Positions 35,484 through 43,974 of a DNA stretch of 64,000 nucleotides are shown here, in pieces. How positions within the stretch are numbered: position 1 is the first letter of the stretch; each line of letters opens with the position of its first letter. Source of the DNA: Streptomyces sp. HB132 (GTDB taxonomy: Bacteria; Actinomycetota; Actinomycetes; Streptomycetales; Streptomycetaceae); assembly GCF_016909575.1 (NCBI RefSeq), contig NZ_JAFBGA010000009.1:248001-312000 (forward strand). Reading direction: 5' to 3'. Below the pieces are notes generated by a model that had not been told where the DNA came from, ran no database searches, and saw only the letters and a list, made by a program, of their open reading frames with translations. Position numbers and translations under genes: made by a program.

Positions 35484-36656
35484 ATGTCCGACCGTGCCCC
35501 GCAGCCGGTGGAACGCCGTCTGCCCACCGAGGAGTCCCGGCAGCTCGTCGAGCTCGTACGCGACATCGTGTCGAAGGAAATCGCCCCCCGGGCCGCGGAG
35601 GAGGAGGAAGCGGGCCTCTTCCCGCGCCCGGTCTTCACCCTGCTCTCCGAAGCCGGCCTGCTCGGACTGCCGTACGACTCCGCGTACGGCGGCGGTGACC
35701 AGCCGTACGAGGTCTACCTCCAGGTCCTCGAGGAGCTGGCGGCCGCCCGCCTCACCGTCGGCCTCGGCGTCAGCGTGCACTCGCTCGCCTGTCACGCCCT
35801 CGCCGGCTACGGCACCGAGGAGCAACGGGCCGCACACCTCCCGGCGATGCTCTCGGGCGGCCTGCTCGGCGCGTACTGCCTCTCCGAGCCGTCCTCGGGC
35901 TCCGACGCGGCCTCACTCCGCACGAAGGCCGTCAAGGACGGTGAGGACTGGGTGCTCACCGGGACCAAGGCGTGGATCACCCACGGCGGCATCGCCGACT
36001 TCTGCACGGTCCTGGCCCGCACCGGGGAGGACGGCCCCCGTGGGATCACCGCCTTCCTCGTCCCCGGAGACGCCGAGGGTCTCCACGCGGCACTGCCCGA
36101 GAAGAAGATGGGCATGAAGGGCTCACCCACCGCCCAGCTGCACTTCGACGGCGTACGGATCTCCGGCGACCGCCGTATCGGCGAGGAGGGCCAGGGCTTC
36201 GCCATCGCCCTGTCCGCTCTCGACTCGGGGCGGCTGGGGATCGCCGCCTGCGCCGTCGGCGTCGCGCAGGCCGCTCTGGACGAGGCGGTCCGGTACGCCA
36301 CCGACCGGCGCCAGTTCGGCCGGCCCGTCGCGGACTTCCAGGGGTTGCGCTTCATGCTCGCCGACATGGCGACCCAGATCGAGGCCGGCCGGGCGCTCTA
36401 CCTGGAGGCTGCTCGGCTCCGCGACGCGGGCCTGCCCTTCTCGCGGCAGGCGGCGATGGCGAAGCTCTTCTGCACCGACGCGGCCATGCGGGTGACCACC
36501 GACGCGGTCCAGGTGCTCGGAGGATACGGCTACACCCTCGACTTCCCGGTCGAGCGGATGATGCGCGAGGCCAAGGTGCTCCAGATCGTCGAGGGCACCA
36601 ATCAGATCCAGCGCATGGTCATCGCCCGTCACCTCGCGGGTCCCGAAACGCGCTGA
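35484..36656 (+). CDS. acyl-CoA dehydrogenase
   Basis: A 390-residue flavoenzyme that oxidises acyl-CoA to the 2,3-enoyl-CoA, passing electrons to ETF. Signatures are AYCLSEPSSGSDAASLRTKA with the FAD-binding ITHGG segment, RQFGRPVADFQGLRFMLADM, and at the C-terminus QVLGGYGYTLDFPVERMMREAKVLQIVEGTNQIQRMVIAR, where the Glu of IVEGTNQIQ is the expected catalytic base of the short-chain type. Length is normal. GGGAGGAG precedes the ATG at 35484; an upstream open frame has no homology. It is divergent from the chitinase and overlaps a small convergent gene by 38 bases at its 3' end. The chain-length preference is unknown. Confidence 0.93.
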   Translation: MSDRAPQPVERRLPTEESRQLVELVRDIVSKEIAPRAAEEEEAGLFPRPVFTLLSEAGLLGLPYDSAYGGGDQPYEVYLQVLEELAAARLTVGLGVSVHSLACHALAGYGTEEQRAAHLPAMLSGGLLGAYCLSEPSSGSDAASLRTKAVKDGEDWVLTGTKAWITHGGIADFCTVLARTGEDGPRGITAFLVPGDAEGLHAALPEKKMGMKGSPTAQLHFDGVRISGDRRIGEEGQGFAIALSALDSGRLGIAACAVGVAQAALDEAVRYATDRRQFGRPVADFQGLRFMLADMATQIEAGRALYLEAARLRDAGLPFSRQAAMAKLFCTDAAMRVTTDAVQVLGGYGYTLDFPVERMMREAKVLQIVEGTNQIQRMVIARHLAGPETR

Positions 36657-36912
36657 CCCGGACCGGCCGGTCGGACCAGACCGGTGTCGTCATGATCCGG
36701 TTCCACTCCTGGTCGTGACGGCCCGGCAGGGTCCGCCCCGCGCTCTCCCAATGGCGCAGCATGGCCCGGTAGATGGGCGGGTCGGTGCTGTGCGGCACGG
36801 ACTGCCGTGCGGGCTCCCGGGGCGACGGTCCGGGCAGGGAAACCGATTCTCCGGGCGTCGGTGCGGCGAGCCGGCGGCGGGCGGGGCCGGCCGCTGAATG
36901 GAGCGTGGTCAT
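36619..36912 (-). CDS. small hypothetical protein
   Basis: A possible 97-residue cytosolic protein. Its second half, PPIYRAMLRHWESAGRTLPGRHDQEWNRIM, has normal protein-like composition and resembles short Streptomyces proteins of unknown function; the first half is Arg/Pro-rich and may not be translated. No good ribosome binding site precedes the ATG at 36912, so the true start could be internal, for example near PIYRAML. It overlaps the 3' end of the acyl-CoA dehydrogenase gene by 38 bases. I do not recognise a domain; the call rests on composition only. Confidence 0.45.
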   Translation of the reverse strand: MTTLHSAAGPARRRLAAPTPGESVSLPGPSPREPARQSVPHSTDPPIYRAMLRHWESAGRTLPGRHDQEWNRIMTTPVWSDRPVRVSAFRDPRGDGR

Positions 36913-37072
36913 ACAGAACCAACGCCGCCACGGGGTCCGGGGTCACTGTCCGGCCGATTCGCGCGCCCGTTCCTCGGGTGCCGCGGCCACCGGCCGTCCG
37001 GTGGACCGTCCGCACCACGCCGGCCCGGCCGTCGTGGTGCGCGCAGGTACGCGCCCTCGGGGCGCGCGGGCG

Positions 37073-37492
37073 TCAGGCGGCGGTGCGCCGCGTCCGGGAG
37101 GCGTACCGAAGCGGGCGTGAACCCGGGCCGCCGGCGTGCGAGAAGGGCTGCATCCGCCAGTCGAGCCCCTGAGGAAGCGTCAGCAGCAGTGCCGTCTCCT
37201 GCTCCTGGACCTCCAGTGACTCGTCGGCGGGGCGGGCCCGCGAGGCGTCGCGGTTCGTGCCGGGGCAGACGGTGAGGACGAACGGATTCCACGGCGAGGG
37301 ACACAGCGCGTGCTCGGGAAGCACGTCCTCGTCCGCCAGCAGGGCGATCGGCTGTGCGCAGTCCGGGCAGATCACCCGGTACATCTCGAACGTGTCGTAC
37401 GCGTCGAGGACGGCGTCCTCGTCCGGAGCGGAGTACGCGAGGTTCGCGTCGGTTTCCGGTTCGGTACGTCCTGTGAGCTTCAAGCTCTGCAT
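37073..37492 (-). CDS. hypothetical protein with CxxC motif (DUF-type, Streptomyces-specific)
   Basis: A 139-residue cytosolic protein. The region YRVICPDCAQPIALLADEDVLPEHALCPSPWNPFVLTVCPGT contains four cysteines (CxxC, then two more), a plausible zinc ribbon. The C-terminal third is basic and less structured. The ATG at 37492 is preceded by GGGGGGAAAG, a good ribosome binding site. It is divergent from the Lrp-type regulator gene, with about 200 bases between them. I do not recognise a characterised family and propose no function. Confidence 0.65.
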   Translation of the reverse strand: MQSLKLTGRTEPETDANLAYSAPDEDAVLDAYDTFEMYRVICPDCAQPIALLADEDVLPEHALCPSPWNPFVLTVCPGTNRDASRARPADESLEVQEQETALLLTLPQGLDWRMQPFSHAGGPGSRPLRYASRTRRTAA

Positions 37493-37694
37493 GGGTCTTT
37501 CCCCCCTCGGGTGGGCCGGCCAGGCGCCACGGCCTCGGCCACAGCAAGCACTTCCCGTCGGAAGTCGGCCGTAACCGCGAGGCCGCCGGCTACCCACCCG
37601 TAAACCTGTGGCATTCGTCACATGCCACCTGATCGTGCCCTTCCTGAGCTCCCGCGGCTGTGCCTGGAGGGAGCCGGGGCATAGGTTGATCCGC

Positions 37695-38135
37695 ATGGAG
37701 GAGCTGGACCGTCAGATTGTGGAGTTGCTCGTCAAGGACGGGCGGATGAGCTACACCGACCTGGGCAAGGCCACCGGCCTGTCCACCTCGGCCGTTCATC
37801 AGCGTGTCCGCCGGCTGGAGCAGCGCGGGGTGATCCGGGGCTACGCCGCGGTCGTCGATCCCGAGGCCGTGGGCCTGCCCCTCACCGCGTTCATCTCGGT
37901 GAAACCCTTCGATCCGAGCGCGCCCGACGACATCGCGGAGCGGCTCGCCGGTGTGCCGGAGCTGGAGGCCTGCCACAGCGTCGCGGGCGACGAGAACTAC
38001 ATCCTGAAGGTGCGGGTCGCCAGCCCGCTCGAGCTCGAGCACCTGCTCACCCGGATCCGCACGCTGGCCGGCGTGTCCACCCGGACCACCGTCGTTCTCT
38101 CCACGCCCTACGAGGCACGGCCGCCGCGCGTCTGA
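37695..38135 (+). CDS. Lrp/AsnC-family transcriptional regulator
   Basis: A 146-residue regulator. Residues about 1-60 are a winged helix-turn-helix (ELDRQIVELLVKDGRMSYTDLGKATGLSTSAVHQRVRRLEQRGVIRGYAAVVDP) and residues about 68-140 an RAM/ACT-type ligand-binding domain (LTAFISVKPF, CHSVAGDENYILKVRV). Such proteins sense amino acids and form octamers. The ATG at 37695 gives the usual short N-terminus; a TTG nine bases upstream is the alternative. The next gene, 68 bases downstream in the same direction, is an amidohydrolase and may be a target or cotranscribed. Confidence 0.92.
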   Translation: MEELDRQIVELLVKDGRMSYTDLGKATGLSTSAVHQRVRRLEQRGVIRGYAAVVDPEAVGLPLTAFISVKPFDPSAPDDIAERLAGVPELEACHSVAGDENYILKVRVASPLELEHLLTRIRTLAGVSTRTTVVLSTPYEARPPRV

Positions 38136-38203
38136 GGTCTTCCGTCCGACGCTGCGGTGGGGCCGGGGGAGGGTCCGGTCCGGGCAGGCGCGAGACTGGT
38201 CCC

Positions 38204-39844
38204 ATGACCGAGAGCACCGCCCCCCAGAGCGAACACCGCACCGTGCTGCTGCGCGGTGGCGACGTCCACAGTCCCGCCGATCCGTTCGCCACCGCGATGG
38301 TCGTCGAACGCGGCCATGTCGCCTGGGTGGGGTCGGAGGGGGCCGCCGACGCCTTCGCCGGCGGCGTCGACGAGGTGATCGACCTGGAAGGGGCCCTGGT
38401 CACCCCCGCGTTCACCGACTCGCACGTCCACACCACATCGACCGGCCTCGCCCTCACGGGACTGGACCTCTCCGGTGCGCGCACACTCGCCGAAGCCCTC
38501 GGACTCGTACGCGCGTTCGCCGACGGTCACGCGGAGGGCGGGGTGATCCTCGGACACGGCTGGGACGCGGCTCGCTGGCCCGAGCAGCGGCCCCCCTCGC
38601 GCCGGGAGCTCGACGAGGCCGCCGGAGGCAGGGCCGTCTACCTGCCGCGTGTGGACGTCCACTCCGCCGTCGTGACCACCGCGCTCCTCGACCTCGTCCC
38701 GGGCGTGACCCAGCTGTCCGGCTACCACCCCGACGCCCCCCTGACCGGTGAGGCCCACCACGCGGTGCGCTCGGCGGCCCACGGTGCCGTGACGCCGCGG
38801 CAGCGGGCGGCGGCCCAGCGCGCCGCACTGGCGCACGCCGCCTCGCTCGGAATCGGGACCGTGCACGAGTGCGCGGGCCCCGAGATCTCGGACGAGGAGG
38901 ACTTCACCGGGCTTCTGGAGCTTGCCTCCGAGCAGCCCGGCCCCCGGGTCTTCGGCTACTGGGCCGAGCCCGTCGAGGACGCGGAGGGGGCTCGTCGGAT
39001 CCGCGAGCTCGGTGCCCTCGGCGCGGCCGGTGACCTCTTCGTCGACGGCTCCCTGGGCTCGCACACGGCCCTCCTGCACGAGCCCTACGCGGACGCCCCG
39101 CACACCGGCAGCGCGCGGCTCGACGCCGCGCGGATCGCCGCACACGTGACGGCGTGCACCGAGGCGGGACTCCAGGCCGGTTTCCACGCCATCGGCGACG
39201 CGGCGGTCTCCGCCGTGGTGGCGGGCGTCCGGACCGCCGCGGAGTCCCTCGGACTCGCCCGGATCCGGGCCGCCAGGCACCGGGTGGAACACGCCGAGAT
39301 GCTCACGCCCGAGACCGTGGCCGGCTTCGCCGAACTCGGCCTCACCGCATCCGTCCAGCCGGCCTTCGACGCGGCCTGGGGCGGGCTCGACGGCATGTAC
39401 GCCCGGCGTCTGGGCGCGGAGCGCGCGGCGACCCTCAACCCGTACGCGGCCCTGCTGCGCGCGGGAGTGCCCCTCGCCTTCGGCTCGGACAGCCCGGTCA
39501 CCCCGCTGGACCCCTGGGGGACCGTGCGGGCCGCGGCCCATCACCGCACGCCTGAGCACCGCGTCTCCGTACGGGCCGGTTTCGCCGCCCACACACGGGG
39601 CGGCTGGCGGGCCGTGGGGCGGGACGACGGAGGCGTTCTGGTACCGGGAGCGCCGGCCGACTACGCAGTCTGGCGTAGCGGCGAACTACTGGTCCAGACC
39701 CCCGACGACCGGGTGGCGCGCTGGTCGACCGATCCGCGCTCCGGTACCCCTGGCCTGCCCGATCTCTCTCCGGGTGCGGAGCTTCCGGTCTGTCTGCGCA
39801 CGGTTGTCTTCGGACAAACTGTCTACGCACGGCCGAACGAGTGA
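38204..39844 (+). CDS. YtcJ-like amidohydrolase (amidohydrolase 3 family)
   Basis: A 546-residue metal-dependent hydrolase of the amidohydrolase superfamily. The N-terminal metal site is TPAFTDSHVHTTSTGLALTGLDLSGA; further landmarks are LGHGWDAARWPEQ, GIGTVHECAGPE, HAIGDAAVSAVV, RHRVEHAEML and the late SGSDSPVTPLDPW-type aspartate (PLAFGSDSPV). These match YtcJ/TIM-barrel enzymes with a small beta-sandwich made of both termini. Substrates known for the group include imidazolonepropionate-like or N-substituted formamides; here it is unknown. No signal peptide is seen. It lies downstream of the Lrp regulator, followed by a long promoter region for ppm1. Confidence 0.85.
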   Translation: MTESTAPQSEHRTVLLRGGDVHSPADPFATAMVVERGHVAWVGSEGAADAFAGGVDEVIDLEGALVTPAFTDSHVHTTSTGLALTGLDLSGARTLAEALGLVRAFADGHAEGGVILGHGWDAARWPEQRPPSRRELDEAAGGRAVYLPRVDVHSAVVTTALLDLVPGVTQLSGYHPDAPLTGEAHHAVRSAAHGAVTPRQRAAAQRAALAHAASLGIGTVHECAGPEISDEEDFTGLLELASEQPGPRVFGYWAEPVEDAEGARRIRELGALGAAGDLFVDGSLGSHTALLHEPYADAPHTGSARLDAARIAAHVTACTEAGLQAGFHAIGDAAVSAVVAGVRTAAESLGLARIRAARHRVEHAEMLTPETVAGFAELGLTASVQPAFDAAWGGLDGMYARRLGAERAATLNPYAALLRAGVPLAFGSDSPVTPLDPWGTVRAAAHHRTPEHRVSVRAGFAAHTRGGWRAVGRDDGGVLVPGAPADYAVWRSGELLVQTPDDRVARWSTDPRSGTPGLPDLSPGAELPVCLRTVVFGQTVYARPNE

Positions 39845-40378
39845 CGTCGGCACATTTCGTACCGCCGATCGAAGGCGCGAGGGCTTTCCCGCGACCTGCG
39901 AGTCCTCCGCACTGACCAGGCGCTTTCGGGAGAAACGGCAGGTAGAGCGGCTATTGACAGAAAGCGCCCGTGGGCCGGTAGGTTCGGCCGGGTCCACCAC
40001 TGGACGTCCGACCGGTCAAACCTCCACGCAGTCGTCGAACGCCGCTGGGTCATGAGGCGGTGTGCCGCACCGGCGCACCACCACTGACAGCCAGGTTCAG
40101 CGCCGGCGCCTCGGTGGCGAGGGAAGGTTTCGTCCGGACGGCAGGTGCGACCCGGGTGGGGCCCGGAGGTTCAGTAGACAACGGCTCTCGGTCGACCCGC
40201 AGCCAGCGGATCCCAGGTCGGCCCGAAGGACGCCGGGCCCCCATCCCGCAGTGCTTCCTTCTGTCCGCAGTTCCATGCTTCTGTCCCCGGGGCACACGCC
40301 ACCTCGTGACCACGGCGGAGTCAGGGTGCGGCCTGCTGGATATGGTGTGCACCTGCGTACGGACTTTAAGGGGCAGTA
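39845..40378 (+). promoter_or_regulatory. 534-base non-coding region with two promoter candidates for ppm1
   Basis: A consensus -35 TTGACA at 39954-39959 is followed by TAGGTT at 39979-39984 (19-base spacer), which would start RNA near 39991 and give a leader of about 390 bases. A second -10-like TATGGT at 40341-40346 would place a start about 26 bases before the GTG. No protein frame within the region is convincing. Confidence 0.5.
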
Positions 40379-41146
40379 GTGAACGACGGCGGTCAGAGGC
40401 AGTTCGGCCCGCTCGGCACAGTCTTGGTGATCATTCCGACCTACAACGAGGCCGAGAACGTCAAGCTGATCGTCGCCCGGGTGCGCGCCGCCGTTCCGGA
40501 AGCGGACATCCTCGTCGCCGACGACAACAGCCCCGACGGCACCGGCAAGGTGGCCGACGAGCTCGCGGCCGGCGACAGCCAGGTGCACGTCCTTCACCGC
40601 AAGGGCAAGGAAGGGCTCGGCGCCGCCTATCTGGCCGGGTTCCGCTGGGGCTCCGAGCACGGTTACGGCGTCCTGGTCGAGATGGACGCGGACGGCTCGC
40701 ACCAGCCCGAGGAACTGCCCCGCCTCCTCACCGCGCTGAAGGGCGCCGACCTGGTCCTGGGCTCGCGTTGGGTCCCCGGCGGCCGGGTGGTCAACTGGCC
40801 CCGGCACCGCGAGATGATCTCGCGCGGCGGCAGTCTCTACTCCCGGATGCTGCTGGGCCTCTCGGTGCGCGACGTCACCGGCGGTTACCGGGCCTTCCGC
40901 ACCGGGACCCTGGACGGACTCGGTCTCGACGAGGTCGCCTCGCAGGGTTACTGCTTCCAGGTCGACCTCGCCCGGCGGGCCGTCGAGGCGGGCTATCACG
41001 TCGTCGAGGTGCCGATCACCTTCATGGAGCGGGAGATCGGTGACTCCAAGATGAGCCGCGACATCCTCGTCGAGGCGCTGTGGCGGGTCACCGGCTGGGG
41101 CATCACCGGCCGGGCCAACAAGGTGCTGGGACGCAAGAGTCCCTGA
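40379..41146 (+). CDS. ppm1: polyprenol monophosphomannose synthase
   Basis: A 255-residue family 2 glycosyltransferase that moves mannose from GDP-mannose to polyprenyl phosphate on the cytosolic face of the membrane; the product feeds protein O-mannosylation in Streptomyces. Motifs are VLVIIPTYNEAENV, ILVADDNSPDGTG, the metal-binding VEMDADGSHQPEELPRL, and SRWVPGGRVVNWPRHREMISRGG. Like other actinomycete Ppm1 proteins without a fused Lnt domain, it stops after the DPM1 domain. The GTG start has AAGGGG upstream. From memory S. coelicolor has ppm1, fxsA and rbpA in the same order. Confidence 0.93.
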   Translation: MNDGGQRQFGPLGTVLVIIPTYNEAENVKLIVARVRAAVPEADILVADDNSPDGTGKVADELAAGDSQVHVLHRKGKEGLGAAYLAGFRWGSEHGYGVLVEMDADGSHQPEELPRLLTALKGADLVLGSRWVPGGRVVNWPRHREMISRGGSLYSRMLLGLSVRDVTGGYRAFRTGTLDGLGLDEVASQGYCFQVDLARRAVEAGYHVVEVPITFMEREIGDSKMSRDILVEALWRVTGWGITGRANKVLGRKSP

Positions 41147-41216
41147 CCGGTCCCGTCCGCGGCCTCATGATCACCCCCTTACGCCGCCTGCACGCCGGTA
41201 CAGGCACACTGGGGGC

Positions 41217-41816
41217 ATGACGACCGGCACACCGCCTCCGACCCGTCCAAGGCGCTCACGCGCCCGTACCCTCCTGCCGCTGGGCATCGCCGCCTGGCTG
41301 GTGCTGGAGATCTGGCTGCTGACCGTCGTGGCCGGTGCGGCGAACGGCTTCACCGTGCTGCTGATCCTGGTCGCCGGCGCCGTGCTCGGTGCCGCGGTGA
41401 TCAAGCGGGCGGGCCGGCGGGCCTTCCGCAACCTCACCGAGACCCTCCAGCAGATGCCTGGGCAGCCCGGCGCTCCCGCCACCCCGGCCGAGCCCCGGAG
41501 CGGCAGCAAGGGCAACGGCCTCCTGATGCTCGGCGGCCTGCTTCTGCTGATCCCCGGCCTGATCTCCGACGCGGCGGGACTGCTGCTCCTGCTGCCTCCG
41601 GTCCGCTCCGTGCTCGGACGCCACGCGGAACGCTCCCTCGACCGCCGGATGAGGGCGGCGGCACCGGGAGGCCTCTCGGGCGCCTTCCAGCAGGCCCGTA
41701 TCCACCGGCCCGACGGCAAGGTGGTCCAGGGAGAGGTCATCCGGGAGGACGGCACACCCACGCGCCCCCGCCCCGACGACGGCCCGGGCGCGGACCGCCC
41801 GCCGCTGATCCCCTAG
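41217..41816 (+). CDS. fxsA: FxsA-family membrane protein
   Basis: A 199-residue protein with three to four membrane segments near LPLGIAAWLVLEIWLLTVVAGAANGFTVLLILVAGAVLGAAVI and LLMLGGLLLLIPGLISDAAGLLLLLPPVRSVL, the latter containing the GLLLLIPGLISDxxG pattern typical of FxsA. E. coli FxsA suppresses phage T7 F-exclusion, but its normal role is unknown. Residues 150-199 form a polar cytosolic tail. It begins 70 bases after ppm1. A large terminator separates it from the convergent rbpA. Confidence 0.88.
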   Translation: MTTGTPPPTRPRRSRARTLLPLGIAAWLVLEIWLLTVVAGAANGFTVLLILVAGAVLGAAVIKRAGRRAFRNLTETLQQMPGQPGAPATPAEPRSGSKGNGLLMLGGLLLLIPGLISDAAGLLLLLPPVRSVLGRHAERSLDRRMRAAAPGGLSGAFQQARIHRPDGKVVQGEVIREDGTPTRPRPDDGPGADRPPLIP

Positions 41817-41854
41817 TTTCCGTCCGTGAGCGCGGGGACGACGCGCACACGACA

Positions 41855-41903
41855 AAGAGCCGCGGGCCGCGACACATGTTCTGTGTCGCGGCCCGCGGCT
41901 CTT
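41855..41903. terminator. 22-bp bidirectional terminator between fxsA and rbpA
   Basis: A perfect 22-bp inverted repeat (arms 41855-41876 and 41882-41903, 5-base loop), the longest perfect hairpin I found, stands between the convergent fxsA and rbpA genes and should end both transcripts. Confidence 0.92.
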
Positions 41904-41924
41904 GTTCGGTGCGCTGATCCGCGG

Positions 41925-42299
41925 TCAGGCAGACTTCCTGCTGTCCCGCGGGTGCACGGCGATGTTCATGGCACCGGAGCGCAGGACCGCCAGCCTCTCG
42001 GCCAGCACTTCCTCCAGCTCCTCGCGGGTACGCCGCTCCATGAGCATGTCCCAGTGCGTACGCGCGGGCTTGCCCTTCTTCTCCTCGGGGCCGTCCCCGT
42101 CCACCAGGAGTGCCGTGGCGCCGCACGCCTTGCACTCCCACTCCGCCGGAATTTCCGCCTCTACCGAGAACGGCATCTCAAATCGATGTCCGTTCGGGCA
42201 TGCGTACTCCACCGCCTGGCGCGGGGCCAGATCGATGCCGCGGTCCGTCTCGTAGCTGGTAACCACGAGTCGCGTACCGCGGAGAGCTCGCTCACTCAT
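41925..42299 (-). CDS. rbpA: RNA polymerase-binding protein RbpA
   Basis: A 124-residue actinobacterial general transcription activator that binds the housekeeping sigma factor HrdB and stabilises open complexes; it also affects rifampicin tolerance. The opening MSERALRGTRLVVTSYETDRG, the zinc-finger-like core VEYACPNGHRFEMPFSVEAEIPAEWECKACG and the sigma-interacting tail ARTHWDMLMERRTREELEEVLAERL are diagnostic. GGGAGG precedes the ATG. A sigma-R promoter at 42361-42387 provides thiol-stress induction, as known for this gene. Confidence 0.96.
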   Translation of the reverse strand: MSERALRGTRLVVTSYETDRGIDLAPRQAVEYACPNGHRFEMPFSVEAEIPAEWECKACGATALLVDGDGPEEKKGKPARTHWDMLMERRTREELEEVLAERLAVLRSGAMNIAVHPRDSRKSA

Positions 42300-42360
42300 G
42301 AATCGTGCCTCCCGGGCTTGTCGCCCACAGGACAGGTGTCGCTGTCGTCGTCATCCGGTC

Positions 42361-42387
42361 AACGTCCGGTCGGCGGCAAAGATTCCC
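42361..42387 (-). promoter_or_regulatory. sigma-R promoter of rbpA
   Basis: On the minus strand GGGAAT (42387-42382) and GTT (42363-42361) are separated by exactly 18 bases, matching the sigma-R consensus GGAAT-N18-GTT. It lies about 62 bases before the rbpA start. Sigma-R is the disulfide-stress sigma factor of Streptomyces. Confidence 0.85.
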
Positions 42388-42563
42388 GTTGCCGGTCATG
42401 CGTCGCCCGTCGTGCCGCTGCTTGGTCTGGGTTTCCTACCCACCGGTGCCCGGTTTGTCACCTCTGGTCGAAGTTGTCACCCAACGGTTCGGCTTCTTCC
42501 ACTGGCAGTAACGGTCCTCCGGGCAGACCAAAGGCGTACACTACCGGCCTTTGACTTCAACGT

Positions 42564-43928
42564 CTAAATCCGCTCCGGCACGGCGTTGCCCGCGGCGGCC
42601 ACCGCGGCCCGTACGGGAACCCTCGCCAGGAGCACCGAGCCGAGCGCGAAGAAGAGCACCAGGGACAGGATCGCATCCCGGTAGCTGCCGGTGAGCTGGT
42701 ACCCGAGACCGAAGACCAGGGGTCCCAGCCAGCTGAGTCCCCGGTCGCTCATCTCGTAGGCGGAGAAGTACTCCGCCTCCTTGCCCCGCGGTACGAGGTG
42801 CGAGAACAGGGACCGCGAGAGGGCCTGGCTGCCGCCCATCACCAGTCCGATCGCCGCCGCCAGGGAGTAGAAGAACACCGGCGCGCCGGCGGGCAGCACG
42901 TACGCCGCGGCGAGGATCAGCGTCCAGACCGCCAGGGAGCCGAGAATCGTGCGCTTCGCCCCGTACACCCGGGCGAGCCGGCCCATCCCCAGCGCCCCCG
43001 CCACCGCGAGGACCTGCACGAGCAGCACCGCGGTGATCAGGGTCGTCTGGTCGAGGCCCAGCTCCTCGGAGCCGTACAGCGAGGCCTGGGAGATCACCGT
43101 CTGGATGCCGTCGTTGTAGATCAGGTAGGCCAGCAGGAAGGAGAGCGTGAGCGGGTGGCGGCGCATGTCGCGCAGCGTCGCCCGCAGCTGCCGCCAGCCG
43201 GAGCCGACCGAGCCGTCGCCGCCCGGTGCCACCCGGCGGTCCCGCAGCCGCCGCAACGGCACCAGGGCGAAGGCGCCCCACCACACGCCGGCCGAGGCGA
43301 TGCAGATCCGCACCGCGTCGGACTCGGACAGCCCGAAGGAGTCGTGGCCCGTGTAGAGGACCAGGTTCAGGACCAGGACGAGCGCGCCCGAGGTGTACCC
43401 GAAGGCCCAGCCGCGCGAGGAGACGGCGTCACGCTCCTCGGGGGTCGCGATCTGGGGCAGGTACGCGTTGTACAGGGCCATCGACACGGAGATCGACGCG
43501 TTCGCCACGATCAGCAGGAAGGCCCCCAGCAGATAGCGGTGGCCCTCCAGGAAGAACATGCAGGCGGTCGCCGTCGCGCCCGTGTAGGCGGCCGCCGCGA
43601 GCAGCGGCTTCTTGCGTCCTGTGCGGTCCGCCGCGGCACCGACGACCGGCATCACGAGCACGGCCACGATGATGGACACCGACACGGTGTACGCGAACAG
43701 CGAGCCTGCCCGCACGGGTATGCCCAGCGGGTGCACGTACCCTTCCGCGTCGGCGGCGGCCTTGGCTATCGACGTCAGATAGGGGCCGAGGAAGACCGTC
43801 ACGACACTGGTGGAATACACGGAGCAGGCGAAGTCGTAGAAGTACCAGCCGCGTTGCTCCCGTCTGCGGCCGGCGGCCTCGGTCGGCTCTCCGGACGGAT
43901 CCGCCGTTCCTGCGGTACCGGTGCTCAC
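42564..43928 (-). CDS. UMF1/Atg22-like MFS transporter
   Basis: A 454-residue major facilitator protein with about 12 hydrophobic segments. It opens with RGWYFYDFACSVYSTSVVTVFLGPYL, a pattern seen in UMF1 (Atg22-like) proteins, and has the MFS loop motif GAAADRTGRKKPLL between helices 2 and 3. A charged central loop (about 215-245) separates the halves. The eukaryotic relative exports amino acids from vacuoles; the bacterial substrate is unknown. The start is GTG at 43928 with a GAGGGGG sequence upstream. It reads away from the glycerophosphodiesterase gene, 46 bases apart and in the same direction. Confidence 0.85.
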   Translation of the reverse strand: MSTGTAGTADPSGEPTEAAGRRREQRGWYFYDFACSVYSTSVVTVFLGPYLTSIAKAAADAEGYVHPLGIPVRAGSLFAYTVSVSIIVAVLVMPVVGAAADRTGRKKPLLAAAAYTGATATACMFFLEGHRYLLGAFLLIVANASISVSMALYNAYLPQIATPEERDAVSSRGWAFGYTSGALVLVLNLVLYTGHDSFGLSESDAVRICIASAGVWWGAFALVPLRRLRDRRVAPGGDGSVGSGWRQLRATLRDMRRHPLTLSFLLAYLIYNDGIQTVISQASLYGSEELGLDQTTLITAVLLVQVLAVAGALGMGRLARVYGAKRTILGSLAVWTLILAAAYVLPAGAPVFFYSLAAAIGLVMGGSQALSRSLFSHLVPRGKEAEYFSAYEMSDRGLSWLGPLVFGLGYQLTGSYRDAILSLVLFFALGSVLLARVPVRAAVAAAGNAVPERI

Positions 43929-43974
43929 GCCGCGCCCCCTCGTTCGTCCCGTGCGGACGCGGCGGGCCCCGGCG

